A stretch of DNA of 64,000 nucleotides from Streptomyces bikiniensis (GTDB lineage: Bacteria; Actinomycetota; Actinomycetes; Streptomycetales; Streptomycetaceae), in assembly GCA_000716465.1 (NCBI GenBank), contig JNWL01000022.1, positions 28,414 to 92,413 on the forward strand, written 5' to 3'. Positions 1 to 8,070 of this stretch are shown here, one piece after another. Within the stretch, counting starts at the first letter, position 1, and each line of letters opens with the position of its first letter. The notes beneath the pieces are model-generated. The model ran no database searches and had not been told where the DNA came from. It was given only the letters and a program-made list of their open reading frames with translations. The position numbers and the translations under genes are program-made.

Positions 1-243
1 CGCTCCGTACCCCTGGTCGATCCCACCCCGCTGTACGCCTGGTCCCTGCTCTGGCGCACCGGCGACGGCCACCCCGGCCTGGACCGCCTCACCGCGGCCT
101 GCGCCGCCGAGGCGCGGCGGAGCAGATGGCTGGAGTACGACCCGGCCCGCGACTGGCTCCCGGAACCACCCCCGGGGAGTACCGCACAGGTTTACCCGGG
201 ATCAACTCCTGGTGGGACGCGCGCGGATGTGCCCGCCCCCTAA
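1..243 (+). CDS. LysR-type transcriptional regulator, C-terminal fragment (5' end outside window)
   Basis: An open frame runs from the left edge to a TAA at 241-243 and encodes the last 80 residues of a protein. It contains PLVDPTPLYAWSLLWR followed by GHPGLDRLTAAC. This resembles the end of the effector-binding domain of streptomycete LysR regulators, where a 'P..PVYPWSLLWR...HPAL..L' stretch is typical. The final 25 residues are Pro/Gly-rich and look like a non-conserved tail. No DNA-binding domain is visible because the start lies upstream of the window. The family call rests only on this tail and could be wrong. Confidence 0.5.
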   Translation, partial: RSVPLVDPTPLYAWSLLWRTGDGHPGLDRLTAACAAEARRSRWLEYDPARDWLPEPPPGSTAQVYPGSTPGGTRADVPAP

Positions 244-711
244 CGTCTTCCCTGTCCACGATCGACCTTCCGAACACCGGGGGCCGGACCGCGGGGGCCG
301 GATCCGTTCCGTACGGGACGGGGAGGGCGGCATGGGGCTGGGGGGCCGCATGCCGCCCCGACCGTACGGGCCGGATCCGCACGGCTCGACCCGTCCGGGC
401 CGCTCCCGGTGCGCCCCGCGTGCGCGGTACGGGGGTCCGCGCACGCGGGGCGCTCCCCTCCCGACCGGAAGGAGCCTTCCGGGGACGAGTGCACGAGGGA
501 CGAAACCGATGGTCTCCGGCCGCGAGGCGATACGGCGACGAGGCGACACGGCGAACCATCACCCGCCCCCGCACAGCACGCCCGCACCGGACGCCCGCAC
601 CGGACGCCCGCACCGGACGCCCGCACCGGACGCCCGCTCCGACAGCAGCGCGGGACGGAGGAAGGACCGCTCGCCGTCCGAGCACCCCGCGTCGGCTACT
701 TCACTGCTCCA
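244..711. other. Non-coding stretch with a 13-bp tandem repeat
   Basis: The 468 bases between the regulator fragment and the stop codon of the exonuclease gene hold no convincing gene. Open frames here are G+C-driven and rich in Arg/Pro. The notable structure is the tandem array at 579-642, annotated separately. Both flanking genes end here (convergent), so this is a place for terminators, but I see no strong hairpin with a T-run. Confidence 0.6.
579..642. repeat. Tandem repeat, 13-bp unit, four perfect copies plus a degenerate fifth
   Basis: The unit CGCCCGCACCGGA occurs at 579-591, 592-604, 605-617 and 618-630, followed by a variant (CGCCCGCTCCGA) at 631-642. The unit length is not a multiple of three and no conserved reading frame crosses it, so this is a non-coding minisatellite. 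It lies in the gap between two convergent genes. Confidence 0.9.
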
Positions 712-2523
712 CTACTCCACGTCGACGCCGTATCCCTGTACGAGAGCCTCCAGGCCGTGGTCGTACCCCTGGCCGACGGCGCGGAAGCGCCACCGCGGGC
801 CCCGGCGGTAGATCTCGGCGAGGAGCAGGGTGCGTTCGCTGGTGGCGGCGTCCAGGGTGGCCTGGGCCGTGGCCGGAGCGTCGACGCCCGGGGCGAGGAC
901 GAGTTGGACCGCTCCGATGTCCCCGAAGGTGGCGGCGCCGTCGACGGCGGCGGCGATCGCGACCCTGCGGGCGGCCGGAGGCAGCGCCGCGAGGTCGACG
1001 GCGACGGTCTGCTCGGTCGGGCCGTCGCAGAGGAGGCGGACGGATCCGCCGGGGCTCTCCGGTGCACCGTAGAAGACGAAGTCCCCGTCGCAGGAGACCT
1101 GCTCGTCCTCGTCCAGGACGAAGGCGACGACGTCGATCTCGCAGGTGGTCTGCTGCGCCCAGGAGGCGCTCACGTGCCAGTGGCCGGCGGTGGACGGTGC
1201 GGGGAGGTCGAGGACCCCGCCGCGCGGCAGGACGTCGGTCGCCGCGCCGGCCGGGGCGAGGGCCCCGGCCGGCTCGGAGACGGGGGCTCCGAGCCAGGCG
1301 GGTTCACGGACCGGCAGCCCCAGCGAGGTGACGCGGGCCATGCGGCGGTCGCGCTCGCCCCCGGGGAGGAGGACGACGTCGGTGACGCCCGCCGAGAGGT
1401 TGATCGCGGCGGCACCGCCCATGTCGACGATCCGGGCCCGGGCGGCGGACGCCTCCTCGTGGGTACCGCCCAGGACCAGGACCCGCCGCCGCCCGAACGG
1501 CTTGACGGGGCGCGCGGGCGGCGGCGGGACCAGGACGGGAGACGACGCCGCCCCGGGGACCGCTTCCGGGGCCGTCCCCGGGGCCGCCTTCGGCGTCCGG
1601 TCCTCGTGCGGCGTCCCGGGGCGCACCTCGCCCAGCAGCTTCAGGAAGGCGTGCTCGTCGAGGACCGGGACGCCTTCGGCGATCGCCCGCCGCGCCTTTG
1701 CCGAGCCCGAGGCCGCGTCGTTGGTGACGAGGGCGCTGGTGTGCCGGCTGACCGACGACATGATGTTCAGCCCGGCGGCGACGGCCCGGGCCACCAGCTC
1801 GGCCCGGGAGGTCGCCGTCTCGCCCGTGACGGCGATCTTCATGCCCTGGACGAGCGGTCCGCCGGGCGCCGGACGGCCGGGGTTCCGGTAGGCGCACGGG
1901 GTCTTCGGCGGATTCGGCGCGAACCGCGGGTCCTGCCGGGGCGGGCAGGGCACCAGCGGCAGCGGGACGTCCAGCCGCGCGGCTTCGGAGAGGGAGGACC
2001 GGAAGATCCCGGCGAGGACGCGGGCGTCGTCCAGCGCGTCATGGGCGCGGGTCCGGGGCACGCCGTAGTGGGCGGCCAGCGACGCCAGGCCGAGGTCCGC
2101 GGCGGGCGGCTCCACGCGCCGGTTCAGGGCCAGGGTGCACAGCCGCTGGGAGACCGGGAGGTGGAGCCGGGCGCGGGCGAACTCGTGGGCCAGGAAGTCG
2201 TAGTCGAACTGCGCGTTGTGGGCCACCATGACGCGGTCCTGCAGGAGCGCGCCGATCCGCCCGGCCACTTGCTCGAAGGTCGGGGCGCCGCTCAACCGCT
2301 CCGCGGTCAGACCGTGGACGTGCACGGGGCCGGGATCGCAGCCGGGGTTCAGCAGGGTGGAGAACTCACCGTTCTGGACCCCGTCCGGCCCGAAGGTGAG
2401 CACCGCGACGGAGAGGACCCGATCGCGCCGGGCGACCAGACCGGACGTCTCGACGTCGACCAGGGCCCAGTCGTACGCGTAGTCGGGCAGGCGGGACACG
2501 TCGAGCGTGGTGACGAGGGACAC
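712..2523 (-). CDS. DEDDh 3'-5' exonuclease / BRCT / TerD-domain fusion protein
   Basis: A 603-residue cytosolic protein with three recognisable parts. Residues ~18-190 form a DEDDh exonuclease: D23 and E25 in DVETSG, a middle Asp in AHNAQFDYDFLAHE, and the final His-Asp in RAHDALDDAR. All metal-binding positions are present, so it should be active like the DNA polymerase III epsilon family. Residues ~225-295 form a BRCT fold (KIAVTGE, ALVTND), with a second, weaker BRCT-like unit at ~345-412 (RVLVLGG, DVVLLPG). Residues ~430-603 form a TerD domain (tellurium-resistance / stress family), with an acidic loop likely to bind Ca2+. Linkers are Pro/Ala-rich. It is transcribed alone and converges with the LysR fragment. 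The role is inferred as nuclease action linked to a Ter-type stress response. Domain calls are firm; the biological role is not known. Confidence 0.9.
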   Translation of the reverse strand: MSLVTTLDVSRLPDYAYDWALVDVETSGLVARRDRVLSVAVLTFGPDGVQNGEFSTLLNPGCDPGPVHVHGLTAERLSGAPTFEQVAGRIGALLQDRVMVAHNAQFDYDFLAHEFARARLHLPVSQRLCTLALNRRVEPPAADLGLASLAAHYGVPRTRAHDALDDARVLAGIFRSSLSEAARLDVPLPLVPCPPRQDPRFAPNPPKTPCAYRNPGRPAPGGPLVQGMKIAVTGETATSRAELVARAVAAGLNIMSSVSRHTSALVTNDAASGSAKARRAIAEGVPVLDEHAFLKLLGEVRPGTPHEDRTPKAAPGTAPEAVPGAASSPVLVPPPPARPVKPFGRRRVLVLGGTHEEASAARARIVDMGGAAAINLSAGVTDVVLLPGGERDRRMARVTSLGLPVREPAWLGAPVSEPAGALAPAGAATDVLPRGGVLDLPAPSTAGHWHVSASWAQQTTCEIDVVAFVLDEDEQVSCDGDFVFYGAPESPGGSVRLLCDGPTEQTVAVDLAALPPAARRVAIAAAVDGAATFGDIGAVQLVLAPGVDAPATAQATLDAATSERTLLLAEIYRRGPRWRFRAVGQGYDHGLEALVQGYGVDVE

Positions 2524-2733
2524 GGCAGCAAGAATGATCCGGACACGGTCCCCACTTCAACCAGAATGCTGTTTTGTCTCCTTTGTCCCCGGGGGCCGCT
2601 CCCGAACTTCGGGCCGCTTTCGGGAGAAGCGGTTGGCGGAAGGCGTCCGCGCCCGGTCGCCGTCGGACGGATCCGGCCTTCCCGCCCTCTGCCCGGCCGT
2701 TCCACCGATGGCTGGAAGACGCTCTTGACCAGC

Positions 2734-2757
2734 AGAAAGCCCTCCCGAAGGAGGGCC
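2734..2757 (-). terminator. Intrinsic terminator of the tRNA-Arg gene
   Basis: On the minus strand a 7-bp stem (GCCCTCC / GGAGGGC, 2740-2746 with 2751-2757) closes a TTCG tetraloop and is followed by TTTCT. This sits about 20 bases beyond the 3' end of the tRNA and fits rho-independent termination. Confidence 0.8.
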
Positions 2758-2774
2758 TGGTCGTACAGGAAAAG

Positions 2775-2847
2775 CGCCCCCGGCAGGACTCGAACCTGCG
2801 GCCAAGTGCTTAGAAGGCACCTGCTCTATCCGCTGAGCTACGGGGGC
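2775..2847 (-). tRNA. tRNA-Arg, anticodon UCU
   Basis: Read on the minus strand, the 73-nt gene folds into a standard cloverleaf. The acceptor stem GCCCCCG pairs with CGGGGGC, with discriminator G at 2775. The D arm has GCTC...GAGC. The anticodon stem GGTGC/GCACT carries loop CTTCTAA, placing TCT at positions 34-36. The T arm has the canonical GGTTCGAGTCC. UCU reads the rare AGA codon (and AGG by wobble), which is scarce in high-G+C streptomycete genes. The 3' CCA is not encoded. The gene stands alone with its own terminator. Confidence 0.95.
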
Positions 2848-3105
2848 CGGTCGGTGGCCGTGTGGCCAGGAGCCCCTGGTGGGTGGGGTGTGACCTGCCG
2901 GGACAAGGATAGGGCTCCGATCGCCTTGGCCCGGTTGCTTCGCCTGCGTGGCACGATGTGGAGGTTCGGTGAAGCGGAACGATAATCGCAGGCAGGTGCG
3001 ATTCGCGCAGCGCTTTTCGCATCGCTCGGGGCGGGTGTTGTGCACTCGTTATGCCCCGTCTTCCGGTCACCGCCCTTTTCTTCGGCGCGCAGGGCCCCCA
3101 TACGC

Positions 3106-3134
3106 TTCAAAAACACTCATAAATTGGGCATTCT
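3106..3134 (+). promoter_or_regulatory. Candidate promoter for a leaderless GTPase mRNA
   Basis: TTCAAA (3106-3111) and CATTCT (3129-3134) are separated by 17 bp and lie in an unusually A/T-rich patch. Six bases separate the -10 hexamer from the GTG at 3141, and no Shine-Dalgarno sequence precedes that GTG. The simplest reading is a transcript that begins at the start codon. This is inferred from sequence only. Confidence 0.45.
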
Positions 3135-3140
3135 TCGCAT

Positions 3141-4760
3141 GTGGTGACCTTGGACGAACGGCCTCAGCTGATCGACGCACTCTCCGCCCTGCGCGACCGT
3201 GTCGCCGCCGTGCGTCTCCCACTGCCCCTCCCGGGCGCGGACCGCGCCCGCCAGAACCGGGTCGAGCTGCTCGCCCAGCTCGACGACTACCTGGTGCCCC
3301 GGCTGAAGGACCCCGACGCCCCGCTCCTCGCCGTCGTCGGCGGCTCCACCGGCGCCGGGAAGTCCACGCTCGTCAACTCCCTTGTGGGGCGGCGCGTCAG
3401 CGAGGCCGGCGTGCTCAGGCCCACCACCCGCACCCCCGTCCTCGTCTGCCACCCCGAGGACCACCACTGGTTCGCCGGGATGCGCGTCCTGCCGCAGCTC
3501 ACCCGCGTCTGGCTGCCCCAGGCCGACGACGACCACCCCGTGGACGAGCCCGCCCCCGAGGAGAACGCCCTCCGCGTCGAGACCGCCTCCTCCCTGCCCC
3601 GGGGCCTCGCCCTGCTCGACGCCCCCGACATCGACTCCCTCGTGGTCGAGAACCGCCTCCTCGCCGCCGAGTTGATCTGCGCCGCCGACATCTGGGTCAT
3701 GGTCACCACCGCCTCCCGGTACGCCGACGCCGTCCCCTGGCACCTCCTCCGTACCGCCAAGGAGTACGACGCCACCCTCGTCACCGTCCTCGACCGCGTC
3801 CCCCACCAGGTCATCGGCGAGGTCTCCCGCCAGTACGGCGCCCTGCTCGACCGGGCCGGGCTCGGCGACGTGCCCCGCTTCACCATCCCCGAACTCCCCG
3901 AGTCCACCGGCGGCGGCAGCGGACTGCTGCCCGACAGCGCCGTCACCGCCCTCCGCGGCTGGCTCGCCCACCGCGCCGAGGACCCGGCCGCCCACCAGCA
4001 GGCCGCCGACCGCACCGCCTTCGGCGTCATCGACTCCCTCGACGCCCGGCTCCCCGAACTCGCCGGCGCGGTCTCCGCCCAGTACGCCGCCGCCGTCCGC
4101 CTCGGCGGCGTCGTCGAGGCCGCCTACCACGAGCAGGGCCGGCGGGTGCGCAAGCAGCTCGGCCGCGGCGCCGTCCTCGCCGGCGACGCCCGCACCCGCT
4201 GGCGCGCCTACCCCCGCGACAGCACCGCCGAGGAACTCCTGGACGCCCTCGCCGAATCCCTCGCCGCCCTCCTCCACTGCGCGGTCTCCGCCGCCGAGGA
4301 GCGGGTGCGGGACGGCTGGCGCCACGAACCCGCCGCCGAAGCCCTGGGCCCGGTGCGGACCTGCGCCGACCGGGAGACCGGCGAGCGGATCGGCGTCGAG
4401 GTGCGCCGCTGGCGCCGCGTACTCGAAGAGCTGGCCGAGGAGGAGGTACGGGACGTGGAGCGCCCCGCCGGCTCCCGCGGCGCCCTGCCCGATGCCGACA
4501 CCGTCGCCGCCCTCCTCGCCGCCTCCCTCCTCGGCGGCCGCCGGACCCGGCCCGCCGGCGAACGCCTCGCCGAACTCCTCGGCGCCCAGGTCGCCCTGCG
4601 CCTCCGCGACAAGGGCGGCGAACTCGTCGTCTCGTACGTCGACCGTGTCCTGCACGCCGAACGCGACCGGCGCCTCGCCCCCCTCGACGCGCTCGACGTG
4701 ACCCCCGAGCCGCAGGCGGAGCTGATCGCCGCGCTCTCCGTACTCCAGAAGGAGAAGTGA
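3141..4760 (+). CDS. Dynamin-like / YfjP-type GTPase, first of a pair
   Basis: A 539-residue GTP-binding protein. The P-loop [10 protein letters not shown] lies at residues ~67-76. A switch-I threonine region (LRPTTRTPV) follows, then the G3-like LLDAPDID and a G4-like TVLDRVP, so the G4 NKxD is degenerate. The rest is predicted helical with no clear membrane segment. It resembles the dynamin-family / YfjP GTPases found as adjacent pairs in actinomycetes, which are thought to act at membranes as heteromeric assemblies. The start is GTG 3141 (GTG GTG), chosen because homology begins at once and a leaderless promoter fits. The stop TGA ends one base before the GTG of the second GTPase, and the SD for that gene is inside this one, so the two are translationally coupled. 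No substrate is known. Confidence 0.85.
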   Translation: MVTLDERPQLIDALSALRDRVAAVRLPLPLPGADRARQNRVELLAQLDDYLVPRLKDPDAPLLAVVGGSTGAGKSTLVNSLVGRRVSEAGVLRPTTRTPVLVCHPEDHHWFAGMRVLPQLTRVWLPQADDDHPVDEPAPEENALRVETASSLPRGLALLDAPDIDSLVVENRLLAAELICAADIWVMVTTASRYADAVPWHLLRTAKEYDATLVTVLDRVPHQVIGEVSRQYGALLDRAGLGDVPRFTIPELPESTGGGSGLLPDSAVTALRGWLAHRAEDPAAHQQAADRTAFGVIDSLDARLPELAGAVSAQYAAAVRLGGVVEAAYHEQGRRVRKQLGRGAVLAGDARTRWRAYPRDSTAEELLDALAESLAALLHCAVSAAEERVRDGWRHEPAAEALGPVRTCADRETGERIGVEVRRWRRVLEELAEEEVRDVERPAGSRGALPDADTVAALLAASLLGGRRTRPAGERLAELLGAQVALRLRDKGGELVVSYVDRVLHAERDRRLAPLDALDVTPEPQAELIAALSVLQKEK

Positions 4761-4761
4761 C

Positions 4762-6906
4762 GTGCAGCTGGAAGACGGCCGCAAGCGCGACCAGGGGCGG
4801 GAGCGCCGCCCCGGCGACCCCGGCCAGGACCGTCGCTCCGGCGACTTCGGCCTCGGCCGGGACCTGGGTCGGGGTCCGGGCCGGGACCCGGACCTGGGCC
4901 GGGACCGGGGCCGGAGTGGCGACCGGAACCGTGACCAGGGCCGTCGGTCCGGCGACCTCGGTCGTGGTCAGGACGGGGGCCGGGGCCGTCACCCAGGGGG
5001 CCTCGACCAGGACCGTGGCCGTGACCCCGGCCTCGACCGGGACCGTGGCCGTCGCCCCGGTGACCCCGGCCAGGACCGCGATCGTGACCGCGACCTCGGG
5101 CGCTGGGACGACGGTCTGATCGCCCGCCGCGCGAGCGAGCGCGCCACCCTCAAGGAGGAGGCCGGGAAAGGCCTCGAAGGGGGAGGCCCCGGGGCGGGGG
5201 CCGAGGACGTGCCGACCCCCTTCGGCGGGCACTACGGCCGCCCCCTCCGCAACCGCCTCGACGCCCTCCACGAACTCGTCGGCCTCTCACGCGCGCGCGT
5301 GGAGAGCGACGCCCTCGCCGAGGCCGGGCGCGTCCTGGACGAGGCCGCCGCCCGCCAGCGGCTCTCCTCCCGGCACACCGTCATCGCCGTCGCGGGACCC
5401 ACCGGAAGCGGCAAGTCCACGCTCTTCAACGCCCTCGCCGGCGTCGCCGTCTCCGAGACCGGCCTGCGCCGCCCCACCACCGCCGCGCCCATCGCGCTCA
5501 GCTGGTCCGAGGGCGCCGCCGGACTGCTCGACCGGCTCGCCATCCCCAACCGGCTGCGCCGCAGGCCCCTCGCGGGCGGCACGGGTGACACCGAGCTCCA
5601 GGGCCTCGTCCTCGTGGACCTGCCCGACCACGACTCGGCCGTCACCGCCCACCGCGACCAGGTCGACCGGGTCCTCGGCCTGGTCGACGCCGTCATCTGG
5701 GTCGTGGACCCCGAGAAGTACGCCGACGCCGCCCTCCACGAGCGCTACCTCCGCCCCCTCGCCGGGCACGCCGAGGTCACCTTCGTCGTCCTCAACCAGA
5801 TCGACCGGCTCGGCACCGACGCCGCCGACCTCGTCCTCGACGACCTGCGCCGCCTCCTGGACGAGGACGGCGTGGCCCTCGGCGAGCACGGCGAACCCGG
5901 CGCCACCGTCCTCGCCCTCTCCGCCCTGACCGGCGAGGGCGTCCCCGAACTGCGCGAACTCCTCGCCCGCTTCGTCCAGGAGAAGACCGCCCCCGAGCGG
6001 CGCCTCTCCGCCGACATCGACGCCGCCGCCGCCAAACTGCGCCCCGCGTACGTCGCCGAGGGGCGCGCCGGTCTCGACGAGCGTTCCCGGGACGCCTTCA
6101 CGGACCGCCTCGCCGCCGCCGTCGGCGCCCAGGCCGCCGGCGAGGCCGCCGAGCGGGTCTGGCGCCGGGGCGCCATCCGCGCCTGCGGCACCCCCTGGCT
6201 GCGGCTGTACCGCTGGTACGAGCGCAAGCGCGCGCACGGCTCCACCGACCCGCACCCCGCGCCTCCGGCCGAGGAGGAGCTGACGGCACGCCAGCGCGTG
6301 GAGCAGGCCGTGCGGATCGTCGCCGACGACGCCTCGTACGGGCTCCCCGCCCCGTGGGCGCAGGCCGTCCGCGAGGCGGCGGCGCGCGGGGCGGACGGCC
6401 TCCCCGAGGCCCTGGACGAATTGGCCGTCTCCCTCGGCGACCCGGCCGCCCGGCCGCCCCGGCCCGCCTGGTGGCCCGCGGCCGTCCTCGCCCAGGTCGT
6501 GATGACGCTCCTCCAGGTCTTCGGCGCGCTCTGGCTGATGGGGCAGATCATCGGCGTCCTGGAGCCCGGACTGCTCCCGCCGGTTCTCGTGATGCTCGCC
6601 GGGATTGTGGGCGGTCCGCTCGTCGAATGGGCCTGCGAGGGCGCGGTGAAGGGCCCGGCGCGCCGGTACGGGCAGGAGGCCGAGCGCCGGCTGCGCGAGG
6701 CGGCCGCCGCCTGCGGCCGGGCCCGGGTGCTGGACCCGGTGGCGGCCGAGCTGGTGCGCTACCGGGAGGTGCGCGAGCAGTACGCGACGGTGGTGGGCAC
6801 CCGCCCGCCGGTCCGCGCCCTGGGCGCGCCGGCCCGCGTTGTGGGCGGGTACCGCTCCGGTACGAGGCGCCTGGGCGCCACCCGCGCGGGGGCCCGGGCG
6901 AGATAG
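4762..6906 (+). CDS. Membrane-associated dynamin-like GTPase, second of a pair, with Arg/Asp/Gly-rich N-terminus
   Basis: A 714-residue protein beginning at GTG 4762, with SD GGAG (4751-4754) seven bases upstream inside the preceding gene. Residues ~1-120 are low-complexity, alternating Arg, Asp and Gly (motifs such as RDRDRD, GRDPD) and almost free of hydrophobic residues. The GTPase domain follows: P-loop GPTGSGKST at ~212-220, G3 LVDLPDHDS, G4 LNQIDRLG (good NQxD). A helical region comes next, then a hydrophobic hairpin at ~572-625 (WWPAAVLAQVV, LLPPVLVMLAGIVGG) with two likely membrane helices. A membrane-anchored partner of the upstream soluble GTPase is the natural inference. The charged N-terminus is not part of the family core. 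A later start near residue 130 is possible, but the SD supports the early one. Confidence 0.83.
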   Translation: MQLEDGRKRDQGRERRPGDPGQDRRSGDFGLGRDLGRGPGRDPDLGRDRGRSGDRNRDQGRRSGDLGRGQDGGRGRHPGGLDQDRGRDPGLDRDRGRRPGDPGQDRDRDRDLGRWDDGLIARRASERATLKEEAGKGLEGGGPGAGAEDVPTPFGGHYGRPLRNRLDALHELVGLSRARVESDALAEAGRVLDEAAARQRLSSRHTVIAVAGPTGSGKSTLFNALAGVAVSETGLRRPTTAAPIALSWSEGAAGLLDRLAIPNRLRRRPLAGGTGDTELQGLVLVDLPDHDSAVTAHRDQVDRVLGLVDAVIWVVDPEKYADAALHERYLRPLAGHAEVTFVVLNQIDRLGTDAADLVLDDLRRLLDEDGVALGEHGEPGATVLALSALTGEGVPELRELLARFVQEKTAPERRLSADIDAAAAKLRPAYVAEGRAGLDERSRDAFTDRLAAAVGAQAAGEAAERVWRRGAIRACGTPWLRLYRWYERKRAHGSTDPHPAPPAEEELTARQRVEQAVRIVADDASYGLPAPWAQAVREAAARGADGLPEALDELAVSLGDPAARPPRPAWWPAAVLAQVVMTLLQVFGALWLMGQIIGVLEPGLLPPVLVMLAGIVGGPLVEWACEGAVKGPARRYGQEAERRLREAAAACGRARVLDPVAAELVRYREVREQYATVVGTRPPVRALGAPARVVGGYRSGTRRLGATRAGARAR

Positions 6907-7254
6907 CCGGGCGAGGTGTCCGGGCGGGGGCCCGGACGAGGTGGCCGGGCGAGACAGCCGGGCGGGGGCCCGGACGAGACAGCCGGACGAGGCAGCCGGG
7001 CGGCGGGCCTCCCGCCGTTCGGCCCCCGGGCCTCCCGCCGTTCGGCCCCCGGGCCTCCCGCCGTTCGGCCCCCGGGCCTCCCGCCGTTCGGCCCCCGGTT
7101 CGCTTTGCCTGCTTTCACCCTTCCGGGTAAGGGAGTTGTGCACCGTTACGGGGTTTTCCACAGGCTCCGGCGGGATTCCCGGCTTCGCCCCACCATGGGA
7201 CCGGAAGGGCGCCCGACCGAAGGGCGTCCGGCGGAGACGGATGGGGGCGGGACC
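6907..7254. other. Repeat-dense gap upstream of ssb
   Basis: This 348-base gap has two repeat zones. 6909-7000 contains imperfect copies of a CCGGGCGAG/ACAGCCGG-like element, and 7005-7096 contains four exact 23-bp units (annotated separately). A less G+C-rich stretch (7100-7170) follows and is the likely place for the ssb promoter, though I see no good -35/-10 pair. No gene is supported; the frame open through it joins ssb but lacks coding character. Confidence 0.6.
7005..7096. repeat. Tandem repeat, 23-bp unit, four identical copies
   Basis: Exact units lie at 7005-7027, 7028-7050, 7051-7073 and 7074-7096. Each begins GGGCCTCCCGCCG and ends in a run of five C. There are no mismatches between copies, which points to recent expansion or active homogenisation. 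The unit is not a multiple of three, so it is non-coding. It lies about 160 bases upstream of the ssb start codon. Confidence 0.95.
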
Positions 7255-7845
7255 ATGAACGACACGACCGTGACGCTCGTCGGCAACGTGGCGACGGCGG
7301 TGGAGTACCGGGAGACGGCGACGGGCGGGGTGGCCCGGTTCCGGTTCGCGGTGACCGCGCGCCGCTGGGACCGGGAGCGGGGCCTCTGGTCCGACGGGAA
7401 CACCAGCTTCTACACGGTGTCGGCCTGGCGCTCCCTGGGGGCCAACCTCGCGGCCTCGGTCTCGGTCGGGGAACCGCTCGTGGTGCACGGCCGGTTGAGG
7501 GTCCGGGAGGACGAGCGCGACGGGCAGCGCAAGACCTTCGTGGACGTGGACGCGCTGGCCGTGGGGCACGACCTGACCCGGGGGACGGCGGCCTTCCGGC
7601 GTGCGGCGCGGACCGAGCCCCGGGCGCGGACCGACGGGCAGCCGTACGCCGGGACCGGGACCGAAACCGGGGCCGGCCCCGTGCTCGGGCCGGCGCCGGA
7701 GGGGGATCCGTGGACGGAGGCGATGGCGGAAGCGGTGGCGGTGGCGGTGGAGGGAATCGCGGTGGGAACAGGGGACTCCGAGAAGGGAAACGGAGGAAAA
7801 GGCGAGGAAGCGAACACCGAACACCGGCTGGTGACCGTGCCCTGA
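7255..7845 (+). CDS. ssbB: Single-stranded DNA-binding protein, SsbB-type paralogue
   Basis: 196 residues. The OB fold occupies residues 1-~110 (MNDTTVTLVGNVATAVEY, RFRFAVTARRWD, FYTVSAWRSLGANLA, VHGRLRVRE), matching bacterial SSB. The remainder is a Gly/Glu/Ala-rich linker. The C-terminus is RLVTVP and lacks the acidic DDDIPF-type tip that recruits replication partners in the essential SSB. In Streptomyces the paralogue SsbB also lacks that tip and is linked to chromosome segregation during sporulation, so this is probably SsbB rather than SsbA. ATG 7255 is preferred because OB-fold homology begins there, even though the frame is open upstream through the repeat array. The GTPase pair lies upstream on the same strand. 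Confidence 0.87.
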   Translation: MNDTTVTLVGNVATAVEYRETATGGVARFRFAVTARRWDRERGLWSDGNTSFYTVSAWRSLGANLAASVSVGEPLVVHGRLRVREDERDGQRKTFVDVDALAVGHDLTRGTAAFRRAARTEPRARTDGQPYAGTGTETGAGPVLGPAPEGDPWTEAMAEAVAVAVEGIAVGTGDSEKGNGGKGEEANTEHRLVTVP

Positions 7846-7892
7846 CCTTGTGTCGTGGCGATTTGTCGACCAACTCGCGGTACGTGGTAACG

Positions 7893-7907
7893 ATTCCGAG
7901 ACGGAAT
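7893..7907. promoter_or_regulatory. Palindrome upstream of the thioester surface protein gene
   Basis: ATTCCGAGACGGAAT is a perfect 6+3+6 inverted repeat, about 165 bases upstream of the ATG at 8071. It is a plausible operator for the surface-protein gene. No regulator is identified. Confidence 0.35.
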
Positions 7908-8070
7908 GGTTGTCCGACCGTATGGCCGGGTACCCGCGGCTTCCGCGTCCCTAGGATTCCCGGGTACTCATGTGGCACGTGAGCCCATCGAGTCTGTGAG
8001 TCTGTTGGCGTGCGCCCCTCCCACGCGGAACAAGGCCGTTCGCGGAGTGGCTCGCCCGGAGGGGAATCCG

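Noticed and set aside
579..642. Possible CRISPR array
   Set aside because: The units are directly adjacent with no spacers, are only 13 bp long, and no cas genes are nearby.
409..2985. Plus-strand open frame of 858 codons opposite the exonuclease gene
   Set aside because: Composition is typical of an antisense shadow (Gly/Arg/Asp-rich, no domain), and it even runs through the tRNA gene.
3116..4784. Minus-strand frame of 555 codons opposite the first GTPase
   Set aside because: Gly/Val/Glu-rich antisense shadow; the plus strand has an intact P-loop GTPase.
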